A stretch of DNA of 64,000 nucleotides from the NCBI GenBank assembly GCA_017562135.1, contig QEYB01000936.1:124001-188000 (forward strand). Direction: 5' to 3'. The number at the start of each line of letters is the position of its first letter. Positions within the stretch are counted from its first letter, which is position 1. Both the position numbers and the translations under genes were made by a program. The notes below the pieces were generated by a model, which saw only the letters and a list, made by a program, of their open reading frames with translations, ran no database searches and was not told the DNA's origin. Source of the DNA: Dipylidium caninum (Eukaryota > Platyhelminthes > Cestoda > Cyclophyllidea > Dipylidiidae). This document shows, piece by piece, positions 1-11,400 of this stretch.

Positions 1-22
1 TCAAGTTTCATTTTGTCCCTAG

Positions 23-1279
23 CTGCCTGATTTTAAGCTGTTGCAGCGCCATCTTTATTCGAACCTTCCGCTGACACCTGAGTTTAATGGTTTCCGGTGC
101 TACCTCAAGCTTCAAGATCTGTCCATATTTATGGAAGTGGATTGATTTGAATTTGAGTACTCTTATTTTTTTCTCATCAGAAGATATCTGAACAATAGCA
201 TTATTGTATGATTTTGAGCTGTCGTTTTTACCTCATTGTTCTTTTGGTGTCAATTCTCGAGTAAAATTTTGTGTTTATTACTCGGAACATCCAAAGATCC
301 CTAGACTATCAGACATTGGAGAGTAATAGTGGACTTTTTCAGAGACCCTTCTTGGGAACTGGAGTTAGTCAATTCTCCGATACCGGAAATTCGTCCTACT
401 GAAGATCGAACCCCATATGTAACAGATGGACCACTATCAGAGGAAAACCTGGGTCGAGAACCGGCTCCATTGCAAAATAAGTCTTATCTCCTGGAGTCAG
501 CTCGTTCTCGACCACGTCGACGGCCTACTGCATTGTCTGCAAATCCCCCAATCAGGCTGTCTGTGAGACAACGCAGAAACCCCCGTCCATCATCACTTTG
601 TGGATGCTCTTCGAAAACTTATATCATGGGACCCGATGTCGATGAAGAAAATAAGGAAAATGTAGACCCCCTAAAACCACCAAGCAGATCAAATAGACAT
701 ATTTTATCCACTAAAGTAAAACATTGCAGATAATGGAATATCTCTTGAGACATGTACAAAACAGCTATTTGTAGATCGCGACTATCAATTTACACAAACG
801 TGTTGTTTTCTGTACAATTTGAGGAGGCGGAGCAAGATGAGTTCGAGTTCAAATGCTGTTCATTGTCGTTGTTGGAAGCTGCATTGGTGAAAAGGAGGCA
901 ATCGTTTTGTCTCACTATTGAGGGTGTTGTTATCGAGGGAAGAGTCGTAATGCTGTGGGTCCCCACGGGCCTAAGAATGATGGTTTTGTAAAAACTTGAG
1001 GAAGGTTGGTGCGTTGTCAACTGTCGCGGCGAACAAATATTTGTCCGGCTAGACCGATTTCCCGAAGACTGGAAGAAACGACTGAACTTTCAATCAACAA
1101 GACTCCCGATTATCAAGCGCCGCACATGGGAAGTGCGTGGGTTTATGCCTGATAAGGAAGGCCACGTTTGGAGTGGTTGCCTTCGAAAATTTCAATCTCA
1201 TTCCTTTTTCATTGCGAGCGGTATCACTTCGTCTGAATCAAAGTACCCGCTGTTCCATTCAGTTTACAGTCTATCGTAG
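23..1279 (+). CDS. 3' part of an unidentified gene with a KEN-box-like motif
   Basis: Not recognised. Four probable exons: 23-~136 (5' partial, junction to the next exon unresolved), 313-715, 824-886 and 1001-1279. The last three join in phase 0 through GT-AG introns of 108 and 114 nt and end at a TAG. The second exon codes a basic, Pro/Ser/Arg-rich stretch and contains ENKENVDP, which fits the KEN-box degron pattern read by APC/C-Cdh1. The last exon codes a compact, Trp-rich region with WCVVNCRGEQ and RRTWEVRGF that looks like a folded domain. The KEN motif hints at a cell-cycle-regulated protein, but this is inference from one short motif. Introns hold in-frame stops, so splicing is required. 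A poly(A) signal follows at 1344. Confidence 0.5.
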
Positions 1280-1343
1280 GACCCTTAATTGCCTTGCAAG
1301 TAATCCGATCCGTAAGTTCTCACCTTTGTAACGTTCTTTGACA

Positions 1344-1349
1344 ATTAAA
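1344..1349 (+). promoter_or_regulatory. Probable poly(A) signal ATTAAA
   Basis: ATTAAA lies 65 nt after the TAG of the preceding plus-strand gene and is the nearest poly(A)-like hexamer. It supports 1277-1279 being a true stop. The next gene ends on the opposite strand about 0.3 kb away, so the two 3' ends converge. Confidence 0.4.
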
Positions 1350-1619
1350 TGATGCAAGTCAGATTGAAGAGCTCTGCCCTCTCCTCCATCGACGGAAACA
1401 TTGACGTTTTTTTGCCACAATGGGTGGGACTATGTGTCAAGTGGTATAAACTTCTTGTTAATTTAACGGGACTAAAAGTCGAGAGGTAGCCTTTTTTACT
1501 TTCTTACACTTTAAAAGTGGCTACGAACACAATCACCACACGTTCAGTGTGCGAAATCAATTGTGAGAGCGAGTCCTCACCCAACACTTGATTAACACTT
1601 TTTCTCCAAAGCAAATATA

Positions 1620-4600
1620 CTAACTTGGGATGGATATAGGGCAAGATAGCCAATGGGACTGCCGATGACCATTGAATTGAGTGAACAAGGCGAAGAAAGA
1701 ATTTTGCTCGGCAGATGTGTAGTTTTGGTGTACTCCGGAGCATTGAGATGATAGATATTACGTACTTCGATCTCCACTGGGCTCATTATGCATCACTCAC
1801 CTGTAAGGCATTTGCGCGGAGGATGTAAAGACCGCCGCTGTCATTTTGGAGGTTTGGAATCGCGTGCTGTGTGCCGTTGGGGTGGTGAAATGCGGGTACG
1901 TGGACTGCGTGTGAGGAGAGAGGCGGTGAAGTGGCGGATGATGGTGCTGACGAAGTCGATGGGTTCGTCCAGGGGGGACCTTTGGTCATTCGATTTTCGG
2001 GGGACGTACTGATGACGGGTGGGGAGAGTGGTGGCAAATTCTCCTTCGGTTCGCGCAAACGTATTTCTGGTGTTCATGCACGAAGCATTGTTAAGAGAAA
2101 AACGTCAAGTTTTTTACCACTAGTAAAGCGATGGGAGGTGCGTTAGGGGAAAATTCCAACTCACTTTTCTTACAGGAGGAAATGGAGACGTAAACAAGAT
2201 TGATGGCAATTGATATGGCCAAAAGGATGACAAGAACAAGTATCATTGTTTTGTCGAAGTCACTGCTTCCTAAAATCATTCAAAAGGCTCTGGGATTTTG
2301 ATCGTGGAGAGGGAAAAGCGTGTTGTCACAAAGTGGCAGTAGGGAAAAATTCCGGTATTATGGGGTCATCTGTTTCGCGTCCGCACTAGGGACTTAGGCT
2401 TTCGATGCCAGCGGATGCGTGCGGACTATTTATTTTTGTACGTTCTTGCTATTACAGACTTGTGTGGGGACAACATTGGAAAGATGCCATGAATACGGTC
2501 CTTAGAGTTGACCACTTTTCTGGGGAGTGTTGCGCATGCTACTTAAATACACAGAGTAGGACTTTAACGCGTGAGTAGCACTTTTTTTTACTAAAAAATA
2601 CCTAACGCATTTCAAAAGTGCTGCAAGGCCCAAATCGGGGAAAAAGGAGACGTCCCTATTGGCTTAGGAGACCTATAATCTTTGCGACAAAGCGATGTGC
2701 GAACTCGTAATTATAGCACACTACAAAAAAAGAGAAAAATGAACTATTCATTGGCAGTAACACGCGTTAAAGGAAATGTTGTACCATTTTTTCACAGAAG
2801 TAAATGAGGATGAAAGAGGGTTAAGAAGGAAACTTTACAGTCTTTATTGTTAGATACAATTTAATGGAGTAATTAGGGGATGATCCTCTATACTCAATCG
2901 TCTTTGGCCATACGCCAATATTGCGAAATCACGAGCAAGCTTTGGTTGCTTTGGACTCTTTCATGCTTCCGTGAACGACTTGCATATTGTTGAAAGCAAT
3001 TTTAAAGCGAGAAATTGGAATAATAAAATAGCTATGCAGTGTTCCGAGTCATCTCTTTCCTCGTAATGCTCCAACTGCCAAGGGGAGGGATTTATTATTG
3101 TTCGTGCACCACGAACCGAAAGGCCAAATACAAACGGAAGAAAAAAAGTGCGGCCGAAGACAAAAAATAATAAACTAAGCTCTTCATTCATTATTCTTCC
3201 TATACTTTTACTTGCACAACGACAAATCAGGCCAACGGAGACGACAGCATAAACTATTCAAAAGACTAAAAAAGATGTTTAACTCATAAACATTTCGTTT
3301 CTCATCCGCATTAAAAATTTTCGTCCTGTTTGAGTGCGTGGGTTCGAGTAGCGCAGAAAGATTTTCTGACTTGGCTCAATGCCATATCTTGGCGTAGTGA
3401 ACAAAAATAGTGTTTGGGACAATGCAAGATAACAAAAGATAACGACAAATGCGCTTTATAAAGACAGTTAATAAAATGGCATAGCACATTTGTTATGCCA
3501 TCCCTTTTAAGGGAAGATGCGGGAAAAGCGAACAATTTTATGATCCCCCTGGCGCCATATTCCCCACCAGTATGGGAAAGTTCTCAAAGCTCCCACAGAC
3601 TCCTTGTAAGAGTTAATTTCCCTTATGCGACACAAAAAGTCGTCTAGATTGCATTCTCGGACCAAACTTTTCAGGCTAAAGAAAAGTGTGTCTCAGGTAA
3701 CACCTAAAGGACGTAAGCTCGAGGTAGGCGATCATTACAATGTCAAACAGGATCAACTTTTGTACACCCTCTTCATCTATTCCATTATGAAAAGTAGACA
3801 TTGAAGGATTAAGGCAGTTTAGCCTTTATAAATTTCTTCAAAACCTAAGAAGATACCGGAAGAATGTACTAGTGGGAGCATGTACAGTCGGCCAGACCTC
3901 TTGTTATTTACACTTACTGATACGCAAGATGAAACGCGCGAAAATTTTCCACTTATAAGGAGCTCTTAACTAGAAAGTGAGGGTCTTCTCTCCCCCTCTC
4001 ACCACTACAAGGACACACCTAAGAATGTTCATAAATAGACGTGGTAGTGCGTTGCTTTCTAGTACCGTTCAAAACTAGTAAGCAAATTCACAATTACCTG
4101 GAAGACAGGTAAAAACGTTGCCACATCATGGCATTCCAGCCTAGTCGTGTAGCATACTTGATTTACTCTTCAAGTTGGTGACTTTTGAAGATGGTGAAGA
4201 GAGTCACCTAGGTCGTGTGAGTGTGGGAAGATTTCGTTGTTGACGCCATTAAAAGCAGTAATTTTAGACAGCACATTTACTATGTGTCCAGTATATCCGC
4301 GTGTTAGAATCAAGCGCTGCTGTATAATTTCGCCGTGATTCTGTGTTAGGGCAGCGGATATACATAGGCACCACAAGTTGTTCAACTATTTGGCCATCTG
4401 AAGTGACAAAATGCTAGCCATAGCAGGAAGCGCTTAGTTTCTTTTATAACAGATTTTTATCGTGATCAGTAACGCCTGCTTTGCAGTTTTCAAGTTGCAT
4501 TGTTCTAATTCATAGAAAGGGGTAACAGAATATATTATTATCCACTGCTTACTCTTGCTTCCTTGCGGCTGAATTGTACTGGACGAAAAACTGTTGGTGT

Positions 4601-6915
4601 CTTGGTGCCTCTCCTTAGTAGAGTCTCGTAAATTTAACCGTCCACTGAAAGGTTTCTCCCATGGAGGCAGAGTACCTTCGTCTTGTGGACTTGGTATGGT
4701 AGACCCTCGGATGGGCTCTGTGGTAGTTGTCAAAAGTACAGTGATATTCACGGTCTCGGTTGTCTTCCCAGCGTGGAAACAGCCCCAACTACCCTCCACA
4801 GCGGCATCGTGACGATCAATGATGTAGCGGAATTTCCTGATATTGTACATATCCCTCACGAAAATGTCTTCAACACAGTCCACTAAGAAGAGTTTTGGCT
4901 TGTCTGGGCAATCTGGAAGGGAGCACACGACGACAGTTCTCAAAACACAAGCGTGTATCAGGCACGAGAGGGCACAGTAAGTGAACGGAATGATCCTCCG
5001 AAGGCAGACTGACTTCGCAAGTGACGACAATAACATCAGTTGACTCGTCCACATAGAGGGTAAAGCCGCCGGGTATCGTGGGTTTATATATAGGGTTTAG
5101 AGCGTACGAAGAGGAAGATAAGGAAACGGATGAAGAGAGTGGCAAATTAGAGGAGGGATTTCCATTTTTTTGATTGTTCTCTATTCTCTCCACAGATACA
5201 AGGCCGAAAAATGCATCCAATTTGTCCGTATCATCACCCGACACTGTCAGATAAAGAAAAGGATTGACAGACAAGTCGCCCATTCGTGAGGTAAACTAAA
5301 AACTTTCTCTCCACTAATAGCACATTTCTATGGTACATGGTGTCTAACAGAAACCCAGGTAGGTAAATATGCCTACTCTTAAGGCCACCACTTAGATTGG
5401 CTTGAGAGAGAACATGCAGTGTACAATGCGATCCCTTTTCGTTTATTGATTAAGCTTAGAAGGAAGTGACATGAGAGGATGAATTATGACACTGTTTGCG
5501 ATAATGCAGTTTGTCTAGATCATAAATAATGCTCACAGTCTTTGATTTAATAGGTAATTCATAAGAGACAGAACTCAAACACCGCTTGGTGCAAAGGCAC
5601 CGCACTTTTCTGATATATAATCTCATTTTCTGTTCAAAATTTCTTCTATGTTCATAGTTCCGGAGTATACGATTTTAATTGCATGAATAGCTGAAGCATT
5701 GTTGAAATATGGACATGCAACTCCCTAATCTATTCAAATTTTCCTCCCAAGAATTGTCAATTTTCCCCATTGTGACGATGAAATTATACTTCCAAAATCA
5801 TTAGGTAAAGAATAACCAAATGAGTGTATTATATTAGTTCCCCTTAACCACAAGTTGTATTCCTCGTATTATTAATAGAATGAGCCTTTATAATTTCCTA
5901 TAACTGACAAAAAAATTGCTATACTTCGACCATAAGGATCTGTCAGACTATGAAAACATCCCTAAAATTTATCATCTCCTATGGGTGGATCAAAGATGAG
6001 AGGCTTTTGATATTATTAGTCAAAAGGCAATAATTGGTTGGCCAAACTCTGACCATGGTAGAAAGTTGTCACGAATGCAATATTTTTTAAATTTCTTATG
6101 CCCCAACTTTTATCCACGCGACAGTAGTATATTAAATCTGAAAAATCATTACAACCCTTTGAACCTACATAACATGCTGCTGGGAGGAAGAGTAATTTCG
6201 TAAATCGCCAATAGCTAGGTAAGATACGGTGGAGAATTAATACACTACAGGGTAAGTTAATTGCACATACCCAAAAATAGCATGCATTCAACCAGAATGC
6301 AATGCAAAATGGTCATTTTGGAACAGGTGAACTCCTCACCATAGATTATGGGCACTGAAATGGCAAATATAGATATTTTGACTCGGACGCTGATTGGTCG
6401 AGAGGGCTAGCCAATCCCCTTGTTCTCCCTACTCATGGCAAATGTTTACATATTTTCTCTACCTCCAGTGATAATGTAGGCAATACCCACGGGTTACTAG
6501 CATTCTCTGCCGCGAGACAACAAACCTTCACAATTATTGGAAGTGTGCTAACGAAGTATTATAGAGTTCTGTCTCTACCACATAGAGTGAAGAAAAGGCA
6601 ATTTGCTTTGGACGAAGTGTGATGCATGTTTCAGTGGTATTACTAGGTCAATTACTGTAGTCTTACTAGGAAGATGACCATCGATCTCAGTGATTCAAAA
6701 AAAATACTTTCTGTTCCCCTTTTGGTTTAATAACTAACGAAACCTTTGTGTAAAATAACGGTCGACTTCTTTCGTGACAACAAGAAACTAAATGCTCCAA
6801 ATCCCACTTTCCCTATCCTATAACATAACTCAGTCACAATAATAAAACAAATTGTTATTATTAATACCATAGGATGGGACGGGTAGTCTACAATATAGTC
6901 GAGAAACTCGGTCAT
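1620..6915 (-). CDS. Type I membrane protein with an Ig-like domain (IgSF gene B)
   Basis: Proposed exons, read on the minus strand: 6915-6808 (tentative signal or anchor exon from ATG, hydrophobic run VLIITICFIIVTE), 5295-4947, 4912-4553, 2269-2165, 2066-1801 and 1658-1620 (tentative terminal exon). All junction phases agree (0, 1, 1, 1, 0). The second and third exons form one Ig-like fold: B-strand Cys in VIVVTCEV, and an F-strand with the typical D-x-x-x-x-G-x-W-x-C spacing (DAAVEGSWGC). A Ser/Thr/Pro stalk follows. Exon 2269-2165 carries a transmembrane helix (MILVLVILLAISIAINLVYV); exon 2066-1801 is a Pro/Ser-rich cytoplasmic tail. The 34-nt intron 4946-4913 is needed because the frame changes there. 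An alternative start is ATG 5283, which would lack a signal peptide. The family is clear only at the level of Ig superfamily; the ligand is unknown. Confidence 0.5.
2270..4552 (-). other. Long intron of IgSF gene B
   Basis: This stretch separates the Ig/stalk exon (donor GTAAGC after 4553) from the transmembrane exon (acceptor before 2269). It is AT-rich with stops in every frame, apart from short open runs at 2961-3191, 3311-3535 and 4170-4385 that show no domain and no convincing splice pair. I see no repeat or mobile element in it. Confidence 0.4.
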
Positions 6916-8458
6916 TAACGCCCGCCCGAAGATGGCGGAGCATGAGTAATCCTCGCTTCATAAATCGATTAATCGATTTATGGTCATCTCTTTGGCCCGC
7001 TAGCCATTACCGCCACTATTCTCCCCCATAATTAACTTGTAATAGAACGAATTGTAAAAAAAAGTTGGACAATTTTTAGCGATAACTCAAATCACACATT
7101 TACTACACATGCGCAAATATTTTACGGACTTTGAGGGTAGGTGTACATAATGCTTAAGTTTTACACAAAAGTCATTCTATCCAAAACTGCAGCTCACTTG
7201 ATTTATTAGAGCATTAGCGTTTCATCCACCAAATGCCGCTTGAACACTTCATCATTGTGCCTCCTTCTATAACTCTTATAATTGGTATGCTCTCAAATTA
7301 AACACTTCCGTTTCCTACACCCACCCTCTTCCAATCGCCCAATCAATTCACGCCAGAATACCTATCAAATTTGATCCAATGAAGATGACCTGCCTCCCAA
7401 ATTATAGTTCATTTATGCTACTCTAAACACCTATTTTCTTCATTATGATAAGAGGAAAAAAAGAGCAAAAATGCCGCCTTAGTAACTCCCGCCTCAGGCT
7501 TTGTGATCTAGCTAGCTCTGGGAGATAACTTACCTTTTGTAGCGTTTATGTGTAGCCTAGCTAACGACATTAGACTTTTTCCTGTTTTGTTTGTTGCCTC
7601 TACCTTAACTCATCGGGAGTTCAGCGTTGCGACAACGTGGTAGGGAGAAGAAGGGCGGAAGACGCCACAAATTCCTAGTACGTGATGCCGAAGGGTGTAT
7701 AGTTCATTTAGAGAGAAACACATTCATGTGTCTCGTTGTTGATTTAAGTGAGGAGTAAAGCGCAACTTAATCTCAGACATTTGAGCATTCTTCTCTAACA
7801 CCCGCTCCAGTGATGAAGCCTTCAAGGTATTTAGTTGTTCTCAGGCAAGTAATGTAGTTATTTCACCTCACATAGATTACACAACCATCGAGGGTGCAAC
7901 GTTTTGCATTTCCTATCCCTTCATAACACTGACGATGTGCTTTGCCAAATGGCTTATAATTTCACATTTAAAATGCCAAAATGTAGCGAGTTTTCAGGCG
8001 TTTTTCACCCGAGTGTAGATTGACCTGTTCATTAGGGTGAGACGACTGTTAAATAGACAGCAAAACCCTCATGGGGCGTGATATGCAACCAGTAGTGGGG
8101 AGATTTTACAATACCCTTTTCCGTACTATTTCGTCTTTTCACTTCTGATGAGCAAATAGGCTCCAACTCCATGTGACTGGAAGAAAAGGAGTGGTAACCA
8201 CGTTGGCATCTGAAGTATCATTCTTTTTCTTCTAATTCTATCAACTTACTTCGCCATAATTTTAGGGTATAAATTGGATTTTACGTATGCAAAGAGTGGT
8301 TACATTCACATTGCGTTAGTCTGGAGCCTAATAACATTCTGATAGATGGTCGAGAGTAAATATTAATAAGACAAAAAATGCTTTGATGTTAAACTGTACA
8401 TTTACTTAAAAAGCATTAGTTAAACTAGTAGAAATAAATTGTGTAGCTAGGGAAGGCA
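6916..8458. other. Intergenic or promoter region between the two IgSF genes
   Basis: No coding signal seen on either strand. It starts with a 24-bp perfect palindrome just upstream of the tentative first ATG of gene B and ends at the poly(A) signal of gene C. It is AT-rich with many stops. If the 6915 start is right, the promoter of gene B lies here. Confidence 0.35.
6959..6982. repeat. 24-bp perfect palindrome with two ATCGAT cores
   Basis: The sequence reads identically on both strands over 24 bp and contains ATCGAT twice around a central TTAA. It sits about 45 bp upstream of the ATG at 6915 (minus strand). The size and position suit a dimeric transcription-factor site or a core promoter element; DREF and paired-type homeodomain sites have related ATCGAT or ATTA cores. 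Function is inferred, not shown. Confidence 0.6.
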
Positions 8459-8464
8459 TTTATT
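8459..8464 (-). promoter_or_regulatory. Poly(A) signal AATAAA of IgSF gene C
   Basis: AATAAA on the minus strand, only 14 nt after the TGA stop at 8479. The perfect hexamer so close to the stop implies a 3'UTR of a few dozen bases and marks the end of gene C, separating it from gene B. Confidence 0.65.
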
Positions 8465-8478
8465 TTTAAAGTGCACAA

Positions 8479-11400
8479 TCACTCGAAGAGTAGCCTCTTC
8501 AACGAGTTTAACAAGTGCACCCAGGGGATATAACGATCGGGTAGGGATATTCTACTCTTCTTTCCAATTTCCAGTTCTAAACAAATAAAGGAAAAAGTTA
8601 AAAACCAAACAAAGGCAGTCACATGTACCATTTTGACAATCCACCACGCAAGGGAACCAAACTCTATCTCAGCGCAGATGAATTTGAGGAGGAGAGCATG
8701 TAGACTCAAAACATGAAAGCAAAAGTTGAGCAAGTATAACTTGAGACTCCTAGTTTGCGTGACATGAAAGAATAAAAACATGGTTAATAGCGATATTCAT
8801 TGCATCCAAATATACTAGCTTTGTATAATTTCTGGAGAAGTTCTGCTTTAAAAGACGGATACACAAGTTGGATTTTAAGTGGTAGACATCGTTTGTCTTG
8901 ACCACGAAATGACAGCCTGTAAATTAGGAAGATGAGTGACTTACGTACTGAGGTGAACAACGAGGAAAGTTTGCTTGACGTTTTTGAAGTCTCCGACATC
9001 TGCATGGCAGGTTAAAAGGCGCAGATGACTGCGCCAGTCTAGTGGAATATCGGCAGTTACCGTTACGTTGTATTCGCCTGAAATATTTTGAATTACTCTC
9101 AGTAGATTTGTAAAAGTTTGCTGAAATCGTTTTAGTAGTACCGGGGCGACCTATTTGAATTTAGTGTATTATGCAATTCGACGCTACATCGGTGGCATCT
9201 ATGCAAGAGCAGTAAAAATGGTAGGAACAGGAGGCTGGATCGTAACGAGACCATGTTGCTCATGTGATGAGGTTGCTAGTAATTAAAAACGAGCGTGTCC
9301 CGGCAAATAAAGTGCTCTGTAGAGACGTAAATTCTCTTTCAACGCTCAAATTAGATTAAAACGTAAGTTATTTTCTTTGGGACGTAGCGTTTCCATGTCC
9401 CCTTTGCACCAGACCGTTTGGAGGCGATCGGCCAAATTACAATTAACTCCTATGAAATAAAAGTTATCCAACAGGGCAAAAGTGAAACTTGTGTGTTTTT
9501 CAGTCGCCTTAATATCTTCTACCACTTGATAAAACCATGAGAAATTTACCTGCGGCATTCACTGTACAGACAAATGCTGGTAGGTGAGTATTCCAAACAG
9601 ACTTTATCAAATCTAATGAGCCTGTGAAGAATAGAAGGGATGGAAAAAAGATTTGCCTTACGGAGGCCTTTCCGACGAAATGTGGGGCAAAGAAATGCAC
9701 TCACAAACTCTTTAAGTCTTTGTTATCTCGAGTTGGCCTCGCAAAAAAGAAATCCTTACTGTAATGGACGGTGGTGAATACACAGTCTGAAAATATGTCG
9801 ACATTTTAGACAATGCCGGCCGCATAAACTAGGCTGAGCATTGTGTGCGGGACCGTGTTGTACAAAACATCTATTATTCTTCGTCCTGTTTCTAAAACCA
9901 TTAAAGCTACACTTTGATGCGCTTGTGGCTAATTTTTCAAACTGCGGACTTTACAGGATGTTAAAAGGTAGACACAAAGAGGAAGGACAATACCGATGGC
10001 ACATTGGGAGAAGAGCCATTTACCGTGACCACCTCCACTTCTCGTTCAGAATTTACAGTATGCGTAAGAAAGCATATGAAATGCGAGTGTGCAGGAAGCG
10101 AGTAGAACTGCACTACTTCCTTAAAATTTCACAAAAAACTTCTTCATTATTGGGTCAAAGGTCCCAATTAGACCTGAAAACTGACTTCTTCAATCCTAAC
10201 ATAAGTCAATTTTTATTGTGCTCGAATAATAACTTCTAAATCTATTTTTTTGGCACGAATGCTTAGGTAAAGATCAAATCCATATAACTTAATGACATAC
10301 TGAATTGCAAGGCATTTCAAAGATTGGCTACTTAATTTACAATATATTCACATATTTGAGTGAATAAGGACTATAAATGATCCTATCCAAAATATTAGAG
10401 TTTAAAATGATAAAGGCAATAAGTCATTTATAAGCGATTATTAGGCTAATGTGCAAATGAGTCTATCTTCTTACCATCTCCTTCGACAAATTTAGTCGGC
10501 GTCGACGTCTTAATCGGCTCTCCGCCGAACATGACTCGCAGATGCGGGGGTCGACGCACACCCCTGGCTGAGCAGACAGCCCTCACCTTGTCCTTCTCCT
10601 GCAGGCTTGTTCCATTTTGCAAAAACACTTTCAAGCGCATTGTCTTATCTGGTGGAGTATGGGGGAGGGAGGAGAGAGCGAAAGTGGAAGGGGGGATTGA
10701 CTTTGGCAATCCACTGCTTTAGTGTATCCATAAAAATGTCTAAAAGCTTGTGCCAATTGAAGTAAATGACTGAGCGCGAGTTTTATCGACGCCACGCGGG
10801 ACTGAACTGAAGTGTTTATTTAATCAAGTTGCTTCAAAAAGGAGTTACTCCCATCCCCATGTGAGGTTTTGCTAATGGGATTAGTCTGTGCACAGGATCT
10901 AGTAGCTGATAATTACTATTCGGATTGATGATTCGCTCCTATTCTCGCGGCATATACAATTTAAAAGCATTTCTGAAGACAAAGAGACGGAAATATTTGT
11001 CCTTAATACACTCTAGAAAGGGAGTGGGTTTATAAAGGCGGGGCAGGGCTATCGTAGTAGTGGATAAAAAGACCGCTTGATTGTGTTTAGAGAATTTCTT
11101 TCAATTTCGGATTTTGTTCACGATTTCAAAAGCTTTATGCAAATAAATTCCTATTTCCCTTTATATATTCATTTTCTCATTCTCATCCCCAATTTCTTCA
11201 CATAAACATACGGGACCTTAGAGAATTCCATGTCTAAACGCTTATTATATATGTGTAATCAAAGAGACACTACGAATAATTAAACGTTTTATGGTAGACA
11301 AATCTTTGCCACTCTTGACAATTATTACATATTCTTTTAATTGTTATTGAGGATATAAACGCATATATTTTGATACACTAATGAAATTAAAATTCAACAT

